Assembly: GCA_016784355.1 (NCBI GenBank)
Contig: JADHUV010000011.1
Coordinates: forward strand, 1 to 64,000
Direction of reading: 5' to 3'
Origin: Nitrospira sp.
GTDB taxonomy: Bacteria; Nitrospirota; Thermodesulfovibrionia; UBA6902
Length of the DNA stretch: 64,000 bases
In this document: positions 28,275 to 37,323 of the stretch, piece after piece
Numbering within the stretch: the first letter of the stretch is position 1
Layout of the letters: every line of letters begins with the position of its first letter
Translations under genes and position numbers: made by a program
Notes under the pieces: generated by a model
What the model was told of the DNA's origin: nothing
Seen by the model: the letters and a program-made list of their open reading frames with translations, nothing else
Databases searched by the model: none

Positions 28275-29534
28275 ATGAAAACTTCGTATCACTTCTTTAT
28301 AGCGCTGCGTTATTTTAAGTCGAAAAAGAAAAACAGCGGTATATCCATTAATACCTTCATCTCCATTGGCGGAGTGATGCTCGGGGTCATGACCCTGATC
28401 ACGGTTCTTTCCGTTATGAGCGGTTTTCACGCAGATCTTCGGGAAAAAATTCTCGGGGTAAATGCCCATATAGTAATGCTCAGTCTGGATGGCAAGATAG
28501 GTGATTATAACGAGGCCTCTGAAAAAATCAGGAAGCTTGAGGGGGTTGAGGGTTCTTCCCCTTTTATATACGGCCAGGTAATATTGCGCTTCCGCGACCG
28601 TGCGCACGGAGTTGTGATACGCGGTATTGATCCTGACAGCGGAAAAGAAACGATAGGGATACTTAATAAACTTGTAGCAGGGAAGGTGCAGGACCTGAAG
28701 AGATCCAGGGTGAAGGAATCAAAATTTGATAATAGTCAGTATGTGCCGGGAATTATACTCGGTCGTGAGCTTATGAAGACCCTTGGCGTTTTTGCGGGAG
28801 ATATTATAGACATGGTCTCGCCTGTAGGGGAGATAGGCCCCCTTGGAATGATGCCTAAGATGAAGAAATACAGGATAGTCGGTTATTTTGATGCCGGCAT
28901 GTATGAGTATGACTCCAGTCTCGGGTTTATCAGCATAGAGGATGCCCAGCAGTTTTTTAATTACGGCGAGAAGGTGTCAGGCATTGAGGTTCGGATCAGT
29001 GATCTCTCAAAGACAAAGGATATTGCCCTGCAGATTCAGTATGAACTCGGCTCACCTTATTATGCCCGCGACTGGATGGAGATGAATAAAAACCTTTTTT
29101 CCGCCCTGAAGCTTGAGAAGATAGCGATGTTTATTATTCTTGCGCTTATTATCCTGGTGGCCTCATTTAATATCATCAGTAATCTTATTATGACGGTCAT
29201 GGAAAAGAGCAGGGAGATAGCTATTATGAAGGCTATGGGAGCAACGAACCGCGGTATAATGACGATCTTTATGCTGCACGGCCTCACAATAGGTCTGATC
29301 GGCACGGTGCTCGGCATGACCGCAGGTTTTCTGCTGTGTCAGCTGCTGAAAAGATATCAGTTTATAAGCTTACCGGGAGATGTGTATTATTTGAGTTATC
29401 TGCCCGTTCAGTTCAATACGATGGACTTCATCCTTGTACCTGCGGCAGCCATACTGATCAGCTTTCTGGCCACCCTTTATCCGTCATGGCAGGCGGCAAA
29501 ACTGGATCCGGTGGAGCCGCTTAGATATGAGTGA
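28275..29534 (+). CDS. lolC: Lipoprotein-releasing ABC transporter permease LolC/LolE
   Basis: The 419-residue inner-membrane permease works with LolD to extract lipoproteins toward the outer membrane. It has a first transmembrane helix (about 27-50, GGVMLGVMTLITVLSVMSGF), a large periplasmic MacB-like domain (about 50-270), and three C-terminal helices with the family segment MEKSREIAIMKAMGAT. It ends WQAAKLDPVEPLRYE, typical of the family. Only one permease gene is present, as in organisms where LolC/E is a homodimer (LolF-like). Confidence 0.94.
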   Translation: MKTSYHFFIALRYFKSKKKNSGISINTFISIGGVMLGVMTLITVLSVMSGFHADLREKILGVNAHIVMLSLDGKIGDYNEASEKIRKLEGVEGSSPFIYGQVILRFRDRAHGVVIRGIDPDSGKETIGILNKLVAGKVQDLKRSRVKESKFDNSQYVPGIILGRELMKTLGVFAGDIIDMVSPVGEIGPLGMMPKMKKYRIVGYFDAGMYEYDSSLGFISIEDAQQFFNYGEKVSGIEVRISDLSKTKDIALQIQYELGSPYYARDWMEMNKNLFSALKLEKIAMFIILALIILVASFNIISNLIMTVMEKSREIAIMKAMGATNRGIMTIFMLHGLTIGLIGTVLGMTAGFLLCQLLKRYQFISLPGDVYYLSYLPVQFNTMDFILVPAAAILISFLATLYPSWQAAKLDPVEPLRYE

Positions 29535-29546
29535 GATGGGGTGATA

Positions 29547-29595
29547 GTGAATAGGGAATAGGGAATAGGGAATAGGGAATAGGGAATAGGGAATG
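29547..29595. repeat. Tandem heptanucleotide repeat GGGAATA
   Basis: Seven consecutive units: GTGAATA, five GGGAATA and GGGAATG. They fill the gap between lolC and the small membrane-protein gene and end about 10 bases before its start. Confidence 0.95.
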
Positions 29596-29605
29596 ACAAA
29601 TATAT

Positions 29606-29851
29606 ATGTTTAAATTGATATTCAGATTTATAAGTCTCACATTATTTATTATTTTTCTTACCATCGGGCTTGCCTTTTGGAAGGGTGGGGAGCCTTTCAG
29701 GGTGCTTGGTGAGGGTACAGTAATTGTAGGTGAGAAGCTTTCCGATTTTGGAGATTTTGTGGATGGGCTGGTCAATGGCGGGAAAGAGGCCAGAAAGACA
29801 TATGACAAGCTCAGAGAAGTTGTTGAGCTTGATAAGACAGAGAAGAAATAA
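29606..29851 (+). CDS. Small single-pass membrane protein between lolC and lolD
   Basis: An 81-residue unrecognised protein: one hydrophobic helix (about residues 3-24, FKLIFRFISLTLFIIFLTIG) followed by a charged, probably helical tail (KEARKTYDKLREVVELDK). Good spacing to both neighbours and the same strand suggest a real gene, though no Shine-Dalgarno is clear. It may associate with the Lol complex or simply ride in the operon. A heptamer repeat lies immediately upstream. Confidence 0.6.
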   Translation: MFKLIFRFISLTLFIIFLTIGLAFWKGGEPFRVLGEGTVIVGEKLSDFGDFVDGLVNGGKEARKTYDKLREVVELDKTEKK

Positions 29852-29856
29852 ACTGT

Positions 29857-30522
29857 ATGACATTGATAAGCGCACATAACCTGAGTAAGAAATTCAGCAC
29901 GCCTGCTCAGGAACTTAACATTCTTAAGGATATATCCCTCGATATTCAGGCGGGAGAGATGACCGCTATGATGGGTCCTTCAGGTGTGGGTAAGAGTACC
30001 CTTCTGCATATACTGGGAACTCTTGACAGGCCTACGTCCGGCGAACTCCTGTACGAAGGGCGTAATGTCCTGCAGATGAAGGATGATGAACTGGCGGCCT
30101 TCAGGAGCAGTTCTGTGGGGTTTGTGTTTCAGTTTCACCACCTGCTGCCGGAATTTGATGCGCTTGAAAATGTGATGATGCCGGCGCTTATTGGCGGAAG
30201 AGACAGGCGGGAGGCCAGGGATAAGGCCCTGGAGTTGATAGCAGATGTCGGTCTTACAAATCGGGCCAACCATAAGCCGGGTCAGTTGTCCGGGGGTGAA
30301 AAACAGCGGATAGCCATAGCAAGGGCCTTGATGCTGGATCCGAAAGTGGTACTGGCCGACGAACCTACCGGAAATCTTGATACGAAGACCGGCGAAGAGA
30401 TTTTCAAACTGATGCTGGCTCTGAACCGCAAGGGCATCACCTTTGTGATGGTCACCCACAATGAAAGTCTTGCCGGCAGTTGCAGCAGGATTGTAAGGAT
30501 CAGGGACGGAATCATAGAGTAA
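29857..30522 (+). CDS. lolD: Lipoprotein-releasing ABC transporter ATPase LolD
   Basis: The 221-residue ATPase has Walker A GPSGVGKS (residues 40-47), signature LSGGEKQR and Walker B VVLADEPTGNLD, with the family-typical QFHHLLPEFDALENV. It energises LolC/E. It starts five bases after the stop of the small membrane protein, so that gene and lolD are likely cotranslated. Confidence 0.95.
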   Translation: MTLISAHNLSKKFSTPAQELNILKDISLDIQAGEMTAMMGPSGVGKSTLLHILGTLDRPTSGELLYEGRNVLQMKDDELAAFRSSSVGFVFQFHHLLPEFDALENVMMPALIGGRDRREARDKALELIADVGLTNRANHKPGQLSGGEKQRIAIARALMLDPKVVLADEPTGNLDTKTGEEIFKLMLALNRKGITFVMVTHNESLAGSCSRIVRIRDGIIE

Positions 30523-30559
30523 ATTCGGTGCCTTGAATTGACAGGAAATTATATTTATG

Positions 30560-30580
30560 TTTCAATTAATGCAATTGAAA
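30560..30580. repeat. Inverted repeat upstream of the small Cys-rich gene
   Basis: TTTCAATT (30560-30567) and AATTGAAA (30573-30580) form a perfect 8-base inverted repeat around a 5-base centre, and a third TTGAAA follows at about 30586. It could be an operator. Confidence 0.55.
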
Positions 30581-30625
30581 TGTTATTGAAACTTGCCTGT
30601 AAACCTTAAAAGTAAAGGAGTTAGG

Positions 30626-30820
30626 ATGGCTTCTTATAAAGATGATACAGGTATTATTGATGAGTATGACTTTGATTTTGAAGGGATACTCAGGGATCAT
30701 GGGTTTGAAGTAACGCCCGTGAGTGATGAATGTGATGGTTTCTGTCCTGATTGCGGACAGTCTGTAAACTGTGCTGAATACTTTGAAGTCATGAATGCCT
30801 GGGACAGTATATACATTTGA
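30626..30820 (+). CDS. Small acidic Cys-rich protein
   Basis: A 64-residue protein starting MASYKDD at ATG 30626, which has AAAGGAG (30614-30620) at good spacing; the longer frame beginning at 30593 lacks one. It contains CDGFCPDCGQSVNC, a likely Zn ribbon or Fe-S knuckle, in an otherwise acidic chain. I do not recognise a family. It stands alone after lolD with an inverted repeat just upstream. Confidence 0.6.
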   Translation: MASYKDDTGIIDEYDFDFEGILRDHGFEVTPVSDECDGFCPDCGQSVNCAEYFEVMNAWDSIYI

Positions 30821-30971
30821 TCAGTTTTTTCTGCGGTTTTTGCCGTAAAAACGGTTGATGAGCAGCTAATGACTTAAAATCCATACTTGATTTGTTCTTG
30901 CAGGCAGTAAAGAGCAGGAGTATGCGCGCCTTTAATTGAGATACTCGGTACACTATAAAAAATCTGATTTG

Positions 30972-30993
30972 CCGGGGCTGCCCCCGGTTTTTT
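30972..30993 (+). terminator. Intrinsic terminator before the DinG-like gene
   Basis: CCGGGG (30972-30977) pairs with CCCCGG (30982-30987) across a short loop, followed by six T. It ends 14 bases before the helicase ATG, so the helicase transcript would begin inside or after it, or read through it. Confidence 0.85.
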
Positions 30994-31006
30994 ATGTTTG
31001 GGCATT

Positions 31007-32857
31007 ATGAGTGATTTAACGGATGCATTTGCATTACTAAAAAAAGAGCTTCCGGGGTTTGAGGACAGGCAGCAGCAGATAGAAATGGCCACTGAGGTCC
31101 TTGAATGCCTGTATAAAAAGGAACGACTGCTGATAGAGGCCGGTACCGGGGTAGGCAAGACCTTTGCGTATCTTATTCCTTCCATCCTGTCTGGAGAAAA
31201 AACCGTAATATCCACAGCCACACTTGCACTTCAGAGCCAGCTTGTTAAAAAGGACCTCATATTTCTCAGGGGTATACTGCCCCGTAAATTTTCTTTTGCA
31301 ATGTTAAAGGGCAAAAACAATTATCTCTGTATTAAGAAGGAGCGCGAGTTTCAGCCTGAGTTTGGCGGTACCCACAGACAGTTTTTAACGTGGGCAACGG
31401 AGACGGATACCGGGGATAGGGACGAGCTGGATTTTGTGCCTGAGTACTGGCATAAGGTAAGCGGTGACTCGGATGACTGCAATGCCGGGATGTGTGCCTT
31501 TTATGATGAGTGTTTTTATTATGCTCACTACAGAGAGGCATGCAAAAAAGATCTTTTGGTCATAAATCACCATCTGCTTGTTTATGACTTTCTTTCTGAT
31601 TTTAATCTGCTTCCATTTCATGCTCAGTTGATTGTTGATGAGGCCCACCAATTGGAAAATATAACTTCTCATGCCTCAGGCAGTCTTCTTAATTACAAGC
31701 GTTTTATGTGGTTGCTCTACAGACTCAAGGGGCTTAAGATAGTGGTTGATCATCTGTTTGAGCCGGTAGAGCATTTCTTTAGAATTAAGGGACGGCTAGC
31801 CTGGAATGCCTGCCCGATACCTGAAGAGATTATAGATTCGCTAAAGAGTCTGCGTGATCAATGCGCACTTGGAAAGCTAATAGATATACTTGATTCTGCA
31901 AGGGACTCCATGGATGAGGAGGAGGCCGCTGATAAGCTTGATACCACAATAAATTTCATAAAGTCTCTTGATGCAGCTATCGAAGATTTTATCGAGCAGG
32001 GGAATGAGGATAAGGTCTACTATGTATCTCAGTCCGCGAAAAAGCTTGAGTTGAGGAGCAGTTTTGTCGATTGCCAATCGCTGTTTAAGACTATGCTTGG
32101 CGCATATGAGAGTGTTGTTATGACCTCTGCAACTCTTGCGGCAGGCGGCAGCTTTGCTTTTATCAAGTCACGTATGGGTATTGAAGGCTGCAATGATAAG
32201 ATAATCGGTTCACCTTTTGATTTTAAAAAGCAGGCACTTTTGTATATCGCAAAGGGTCTGCCTTCCCCCGTCAGGGAGACCAGTGATGAGTTTCAGACTG
32301 AGAGTGTCAGCGTTATCGAAGAGCTGATTAATGCATCAATGGGCAGGGCACTCGTTCTTTTTACTTCATATTCTCATCTGAAATATGCTGCTGAGAATTT
32401 AGATTGTGAATTTCCGGTTAAATCCCAGGGAGATATGCCTCCTTCCAAGCTGATCAAATGGTTTAAAGACACGCCCAATTCTGTGTTGCTCGCAACCGCG
32501 TCCTTCTGGCAGGGTATAGATATAAAGGGTGAGAATCTGAGTATGGTTATTATTGTGAAGCTTCCCTTTGGCACGCCGGGAGATCCGGTATATGATGAAA
32601 GGTGCAGACGTCTTGGTAATAGATGGTTCGGGGAATTGGCGCTTCCTTCTGCGACCCTCACGCTTAAACAGGGTTTTGGGCGTCTGATAAGGGGTAGAGA
32701 TGATTTCGGTGTATGCGCTATCCTGGATTCCAGGGTTGTCAGCAGTTCTTATGGAAAGTCCATAATCGCCTCTTTGCCACCTATGAAACTGGCATACAGT
32801 GCGGAGGATGTGATATCTTTTTTTGAGAGTATTGCTTCTGCTGATGAGTGTGTGTAA
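31007..32857 (+). CDS. dinG: DinG/XPD-type ATP-dependent helicase
   Basis: The 616-residue superfamily 2 helicase unwinds DNA 5'-3' in repair or R-loop removal. Walker A is EAGTGVGKT (about 44-52) and the Walker B box is DEAH in LIVDEAHQLEN. Motif VI includes GRLIRG. Between motifs I and II a cysteine set (NYLC, then CNAGMCAFYDEC) fits the Fe-S cluster domain of DinG/XPD. ATG 31007 (MSDLTDAF) is chosen; the frame extends three codons upstream to a TTG. The true DinG role versus YoaA-like role cannot be separated here. Confidence 0.9.
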   Translation: MSDLTDAFALLKKELPGFEDRQQQIEMATEVLECLYKKERLLIEAGTGVGKTFAYLIPSILSGEKTVISTATLALQSQLVKKDLIFLRGILPRKFSFAMLKGKNNYLCIKKEREFQPEFGGTHRQFLTWATETDTGDRDELDFVPEYWHKVSGDSDDCNAGMCAFYDECFYYAHYREACKKDLLVINHHLLVYDFLSDFNLLPFHAQLIVDEAHQLENITSHASGSLLNYKRFMWLLYRLKGLKIVVDHLFEPVEHFFRIKGRLAWNACPIPEEIIDSLKSLRDQCALGKLIDILDSARDSMDEEEAADKLDTTINFIKSLDAAIEDFIEQGNEDKVYYVSQSAKKLELRSSFVDCQSLFKTMLGAYESVVMTSATLAAGGSFAFIKSRMGIEGCNDKIIGSPFDFKKQALLYIAKGLPSPVRETSDEFQTESVSVIEELINASMGRALVLFTSYSHLKYAAENLDCEFPVKSQGDMPPSKLIKWFKDTPNSVLLATASFWQGIDIKGENLSMVIIVKLPFGTPGDPVYDERCRRLGNRWFGELALPSATLTLKQGFGRLIRGRDDFGVCAILDSRVVSSSYGKSIIASLPPMKLAYSAEDVISFFESIASADECV

Positions 32858-32917
32858 TTTATTCTAGAGGGGGCAGCTGCCTGATTTGCCGGTTAACTAT
32901 AGAAGGGAGGACGTACC

Positions 32918-33382
32918 ATGAGACTTTATCTTGTGCAGCACGCAGCATCACGCTCAAAAGAGATTGATGCTACACAGAGCCTGTCAAACGGAGGCGTGTC
33001 GGATCTGGAAAAAATAGGGGGCTTTCTTAAGGGCCTAAAGATAGAGGTCCGGCAGATTGGCCACAGCGGGAAGATGAGGTCATTGCAGACCGCACAGATG
33101 CTTGCCGAACACATAACCTCGGATATGGGTATACTGGAGGTCGATGGCCTGCTTCCTATGGATGATCCGTGTGTATGGGCGGAAAGGGCATGCAAACTCA
33201 ATCAGGACGAGATGCTTGTTGGTCACCTGCCTCATATGGCAAAGATGGCTGCTTTGCTGGTCAGCGGTAATAAAGAAAAAGATGTAATAGAATTTGCAAA
33301 CGGATGCGTTGTGTGTTTAAAGACAGAAGACCGGATTAACTGGTGCGTGGACTGGATATTGAAACCCTGGATGGTTCAGTAA
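32918..33382 (+). CDS. sixA: SixA-type phosphohistidine phosphatase
   Basis: The 154-residue histidine-phosphatase-superfamily protein begins MRLYLVQHAASR, where the usual RHG is replaced by QHA as in many SixA proteins. The catalytic His is kept, as is the second His in LVGHLPHMAKM and an Arg in GKMRSLQTAQM. SixA dephosphorylates phosphohistidine in HPt domains or the nitrogen PTS. GGGAGG precedes the ATG. Its stop is two bases from the rmuC start. Confidence 0.9.
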   Translation: MRLYLVQHAASRSKEIDATQSLSNGGVSDLEKIGGFLKGLKIEVRQIGHSGKMRSLQTAQMLAEHITSDMGILEVDGLLPMDDPCVWAERACKLNQDEMLVGHLPHMAKMAALLVSGNKEKDVIEFANGCVVCLKTEDRINWCVDWILKPWMVQ

Positions 33383-33384
33383 TT

Positions 33385-34692
33385 ATGGAAACAAATATGC
33401 TTTTTTTAGTGATGGGGGTTCTTATCGGCGGGGCCATTTCATCATTGGTGGTATACATAGTTTTAACAAAAAAAATATCTGTGCAGGAAGGTGAGGTCAA
33501 GAGTTCTGAGGCGGTAAATGCAGAATTAAGAAAGCAGCTGGACAAAATATCGATTGATTATGCAGAGTCTCAGAATGATCTTAGAAATGAGGCCGAGATA
33601 CGATCTGCAAATGAAGCGCGCTTTCATGAGGCTGAAAAGAATTACCAGGCCATGGAGCGAGATCTTTCAGAGAAGTTTGATTCCTTATCATTGAAAGCTC
33701 TTTCAAAAAACTCAGATGAATTTCTGAAACTTGCTGAAGAAAAATTCAGGGCCCATACATCTGAAAACTCAAAGGAGTTGGAGACAAAGAAAGAACTGAT
33801 CGAAAAGAGCCTTCAGGAGATGGACAAAGTTATGACGGATGTCCGGAGCAGGGTTGAGGACGTCAATAAAGGCAATGCACAGGTGAGCACCCTGATTCAA
33901 AAACATGAGGACGTAACCACGAAGCTTAGAGATACGACTGATCAGCTTAAACAGGCACTTGCCAGTTCTAAGAAGAGGGGCGATTGGGGTGAGCGGATGG
34001 CTGAGGATATAATCAATCTTACAGGTCTTATTGAGGGTGTTAATTATGTGAAGCAAAAGACCCTGGAAAGTTCGGCTGGCAGGCCTGACTTTACCTTCTT
34101 TATGCCCAATAATCTGCGTATCAATATGGATGTGAAGTTTCCCCTGGATAACTATATGCATTATCTGAATGCCCATACAGAGCATGACAGAAAGAGGTAC
34201 ACGGAGGAGTTGATTAAAAACGTCAGGACTATGATTAAGCAGGTCACGACCAGAGATTATATAAATCCCTCAGAAAATACCGTTGACTACGTCTTGATGT
34301 TTATTCCTAATGAGCAGGTATACGGTTTTTTAAATGAATCAGATCTTACGTTAATGGACGATTCATTGAAGCAGAAGGTGATACTATGTTCTCCCTTTAC
34401 CCTTTATGCGGTCCTTGCAGTAGTGCGGCAGGCCATAGATAATTTCAACCTTGAACGTACAGCCGGAGAGATGCTGAAACTGTTCGGTGATTTTTCAAAA
34501 CAGTGGCATAGCTATAAAGACAGGTTCAGGGCTATGGGCGAGAAACTTGATGCTGCCAAAAAAGAGTATGATTCACTGGTAACCACCAGGAGCAATATGC
34601 TGGATAAGCCGCTTAAGAAAATAGAGGATCTGAGGCAGCAGGAAATGTTGGATAATGATATTGTTGCGGAACTGGATGAAGGGCAGGAGTAA
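33385..34692 (+). CDS. rmuC: DNA recombination protein RmuC homologue
   Basis: The 435-residue protein has an N-terminal membrane anchor (METNMLFLVMGVLIGGAISS), a coiled coil (about 35-185) and the RmuC nuclease-like domain with KKRGDWGERMAEDI, GRPDFTFFMP and MDVKFPLDNY. RmuC limits DNA inversions and is predicted to be an endonuclease-fold protein. ATG 33385, right after the sixA stop, is chosen over an in-frame start inside sixA. Confidence 0.93.
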   Translation: METNMLFLVMGVLIGGAISSLVVYIVLTKKISVQEGEVKSSEAVNAELRKQLDKISIDYAESQNDLRNEAEIRSANEARFHEAEKNYQAMERDLSEKFDSLSLKALSKNSDEFLKLAEEKFRAHTSENSKELETKKELIEKSLQEMDKVMTDVRSRVEDVNKGNAQVSTLIQKHEDVTTKLRDTTDQLKQALASSKKRGDWGERMAEDIINLTGLIEGVNYVKQKTLESSAGRPDFTFFMPNNLRINMDVKFPLDNYMHYLNAHTEHDRKRYTEELIKNVRTMIKQVTTRDYINPSENTVDYVLMFIPNEQVYGFLNESDLTLMDDSLKQKVILCSPFTLYAVLAVVRQAIDNFNLERTAGEMLKLFGDFSKQWHSYKDRFRAMGEKLDAAKKEYDSLVTTRSNMLDKPLKKIEDLRQQEMLDNDIVAELDEGQE

Positions 34693-34765
34693 AGTGGCAG
34701 ATATGGGGATAGCGGCAGCACAGAGCTTATTATAACGCATAAATAAATATGAATAAAAGGATTGT

Positions 34766-35809
34766 ATGAGCGGTTTATCCGATACGATACGCAGGCAGAC
34801 AGAGGAAATTGAGAGAGCTACACTGCATCCGAGGGCCTGTCTAAGTTCTGAGAGCAAGGGCAGGCAAAGGCAGGAAAAGCAGGAGGACATTCGCACATGT
34901 TTTCAGAGGGACCGGGACAGGATAATTCATTCCAAGGCGTTCAGACGTCTTATGCACAAGACGCAGGTATTTCTTGCTCCCAAGGGAGATCACTATCGTA
35001 CACGCCTTACACACACGCTGGAGGTTTCCCAGATAGCCAGGACTATTGCCAGATCCTTAAGGCTCAATGAAGACCTGACCGAGGCCATAGCACTCGGACA
35101 TGACCTCGGTCACACGCCCTTCGGGCATGCCGGAGAAAATATCCTCAGGGAGATCTATCCTGGCGGTTTTGAACATTACAAGCAAAGTCTCCGGGTCGTG
35201 GACATTCTGGAGCGTGATGGAAAGGGTCTGAATCTGTCACAGGAGGTCCGTGAGGGTATCGTAAAGCATTCAAAGGGCAAAGGCGCTATATTTACCGCAC
35301 TGAAGGGTGAGACACTTGAAGGGCAGATTGTCAGGATATCGGATGTGATTGCATATGTAAATCACGACCTTGATGATGCGGTAAGGGCCGGAATAGTTAA
35401 AAAATCCGGAATACCCGCGAAGTTCTACAAAACAGGCAGCTCGCAGTCCGAAAGGATCGATTCGATGGTCAGAGATCTTATAACTGAGACATCGCAGACT
35501 GGTCTTAGTTGCATTACCATGAGCGCGGAGATGCAGGATTTGACCACCTCGCTCAGAGAGTTTCTTTATGAGCATGTATATGAGGGAGAGACTTCCAAGG
35601 CAGAATTTAAGAAGGCCCGCAAAATCCTGCTCGATCTGTACCATTATTATCTGGATAATACCGGAGATGTCATCAAAGAGTTTCCCAAGGATATGATCCT
35701 GAGTGATAAAAAACAGCTGGTGTGTGATTTCATAGCAGGTATGACCGACCGATTTGCTCTTATGATGTATGAAAAGAATTTTCTTCCGCAGCCGTGGCTG
35801 GTGTATTAA
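34766..35809 (+). CDS. dgt: dGTPase-like HD-domain triphosphohydrolase
   Basis: The 347-residue HD-superfamily enzyme removes triphosphate from dNTPs, usually dGTP. HD residues are seen in [15 protein letters not shown] and [16 protein letters not shown], with [13 protein letters not shown] later. The length and [20 protein letters not shown] segment match the dGTPase type 2 subfamily. It stands between rmuC and ihfA with about 75- and 100-base gaps. Confidence 0.93.
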   Translation: MSGLSDTIRRQTEEIERATLHPRACLSSESKGRQRQEKQEDIRTCFQRDRDRIIHSKAFRRLMHKTQVFLAPKGDHYRTRLTHTLEVSQIARTIARSLRLNEDLTEAIALGHDLGHTPFGHAGENILREIYPGGFEHYKQSLRVVDILERDGKGLNLSQEVREGIVKHSKGKGAIFTALKGETLEGQIVRISDVIAYVNHDLDDAVRAGIVKKSGIPAKFYKTGSSQSERIDSMVRDLITETSQTGLSCITMSAEMQDLTTSLREFLYEHVYEGETSKAEFKKARKILLDLYHYYLDNTGDVIKEFPKDMILSDKKQLVCDFIAGMTDRFALMMYEKNFLPQPWLVY

Positions 35810-35854
35810 CTGACTGTAAAGTGCGGTGTATAAGTTCTTTTTATTTAATATGCC

Positions 35855-35883
35855 TTGACAATGGCGCTAAGTCATTTTATAAT
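35855..35883 (+). promoter_or_regulatory. Consensus sigma-70 promoter of ihfA
   Basis: TTGACA (35855-35860) and TATAAT (35878-35883) are separated by exactly 17 bases, a perfect consensus. The expected start is near 35890. AGGAGGG precedes the ihfA ATG. Confidence 0.9.
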
Positions 35884-35908
35884 TTATAAAAATTGATAGG
35901 AGGGTACA

Positions 35909-36187
35909 ATGACAAAAGCTGATCTGGCTGACAAACTTTATGAAAAGATCGGTCTTCCTAAGAAAGAAGCAACCGCTATAGTAGAGATGTTGTTCGATAC
36001 CATGAAAAACATTCTTTCTGAAGGGGAATCAATCAAGATTACCGGATTTGGTACCTTCCTTGTCAGGAAAAAAAGCGCTCGTAAAGGCCGGAACCCAAAG
36101 ACCGGCACTGAGTTGGAGATAGAGCAGCGCAGGGTTGTTACCTTTAAGCCTAGTCTTCAGTTTAAAGAAATTGTTGAAAAGGTGTAA
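35909..36187 (+). CDS. ihfA: Integration host factor alpha subunit
   Basis: A 92-residue DNABII protein that bends DNA. It starts MTKADLADKLYEKIGLPKKEA and has the arm-region signature GRNPKTGTELEIEQRRVVTF, matching IhfA better than HU. It is driven by a consensus promoter and followed six bases later by the MerR-type gene. The ihfA-merR-tRNA-Pro block is a recurring arrangement in deltaproteobacteria. Confidence 0.94.
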   Translation: MTKADLADKLYEKIGLPKKEATAIVEMLFDTMKNILSEGESIKITGFGTFLVRKKSARKGRNPKTGTELEIEQRRVVTFKPSLQFKEIVEKV

Positions 36188-36193
36188 GGCCCG

Positions 36194-36598
36194 ATGGGAG
36201 CTTCGCCTGTCAGGAAAATAAGCACTGATAAGCTATTTTATAAAATAGGCGAGATCAGTGAGATTGCCGGTATCGAAACGCATGTGCTGAGATACTGGGA
36301 ATCTGAGTTTATATTTCTGAAACCACGCAAGAACAAGACAGGACAACGGGTATTTACCCGCAAAGATCTTGAGCTTGTACTGCAGATCAAAGACCTCCTT
36401 TACAATGAGAAATACACCATAGCCGGTGTTAAGCGGAAGTTTGGAGACAATACGCTGAAGAAAAATTCTGTTTCTATGCAGACTATTCACAGTGTCAAAA
36501 AAAAGCTGAAAGAAATTCTCGATATACTTAACACTGACAATACCCGTAACGAACCGGAAGCACCTCCGGAAAACGAGCAGACACGGCTTCTCCTGTAA
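36194..36598 (+). CDS. MerR-family transcriptional regulator
   Basis: The 134-residue regulator has an N-terminal winged helix-turn-helix: YKIGEISEIAGIETHVLRYWESEF then RKNKTGQRVFTRKDLELV, the classical MerR DNA-binding pair. The C-terminal part is a short helical dimerisation region without obvious metal-binding cysteines, so the effector is unknown. It is cotranscribed with ihfA. Confidence 0.92.
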   Translation: MGASPVRKISTDKLFYKIGEISEIAGIETHVLRYWESEFIFLKPRKNKTGQRVFTRKDLELVLQIKDLLYNEKYTIAGVKRKFGDNTLKKNSVSMQTIHSVKKKLKEILDILNTDNTRNEPEAPPENEQTRLLL

Positions 36599-36670
36599 AA
36601 AAGGCTTTCGTTTTATCTTGAAATCATATAGAATTACATCCGTTGTATTTAGTCATAAAATGAAAATATT

Positions 36671-36748
<78 letters not shown>

Positions 36749-36775
36749 TTTTTATAAAATACTGTTTCTAATGAA

Positions 36776-36820
36776 AACAGGCAGTTAGCTGAATCAATTA
36801 AGCTGATTGCCTGTTTTTTT
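36776..36820 (+). terminator. Intrinsic terminator after tRNA-Pro
   Basis: AACAGGCA with TTAGCT pairs with AGCT and TGCCTGTT around a short loop, followed by a run of seven T. It lies 28 bases after the tRNA. Confidence 0.85.
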
Positions 36821-36957
36821 GTGCTTAAAAAGTGTTACTGGACTGTTACTGGCCTCATCAAAGCACCTGTTAGTTCTTACAGGTATGCAGACGGAGTAAT
36901 TCAGGGTATAATTTATTATTCGATTTCAATCCAGTTACATTTCTAAAACGGGGAATT

Positions 36958-37323
36958 ATGAAAAAAGGACATCTGTTTTTTGTTGTGCTGATGTTGATGG
37001 CTACAAGTGCGAGTGCGGAGTTGATTGATAGAAGTGGTGGATTAATTTATGACACTGATTTAAATGTAACATGGTTACAAGATGCTAATATGGGTGGCGA
37101 ACGATCATGGCAAGATGCAGGTGACTGGGCAAGCTCATTAGTCTATCAAGGTTATAGCGATTGGAGGCTTCCTGTATCATCTATTTGTCGTGGGCATTCA
37201 TGCTTTGAAAGTGAAATGGGGCAACTTTATTATAACGAGGGAATTACTGCTCAAGCTCCTGTCGATTTCCAGCTTAATTCCCCACCCAGTTTCAGTTTTA
37301 TTCCCCACTTTTTCCGTGGTTAA
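36958..37323 (+). pseudogene. DUF1566-type secreted protein, truncated by an IS-like end
   Basis: A 121-residue frame has a signal peptide (KKGHLFFVVLMLMATSASA) and the beginning of a DUF1566-type domain: GGLIYDTDLNVTWLQDANM, then YQGYSDWRLPV. It resembles the intact protein at 44247, which carries LIYDTDLNVTW. After TAQAP (about residue 100) homology stops abruptly: the last 20 codons are read from a sequence starting TGTCGA at 37260 that looks like an insertion-sequence terminus. The rest of the domain and any sorting signal are lost. Confidence 0.75.
37260..37308. mobile_element. Putative IS21-family end remnant
   Basis: Two imperfect repeats lie in tandem: TTTCCAGCTTAATTCCCCAC (37266-37285) and TTTCAGTTTTATTCCCCAC (37290-37308), starting with TGTCGA at 37260. 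Tandem terminal repeats of this kind are typical of IS21-like ends; no transposase gene accompanies it. Assignment is from memory of the family, not a search. Confidence 0.45.

Noticed and set aside
29547-29595. Possible CRISPR-like array
   Set aside because: Units are 7 bases with no spacers; this is a simple tandem repeat. No CRISPR array or cas gene was seen anywhere in the window.
36841-36864. Sigma-54 promoter before the truncated DUF1566 gene
   Set aside because: TGGCCT-N5-AAGCA keeps only the GG/GC spacing and lacks TTGC; it is far weaker than the 44141 site and may be chance.
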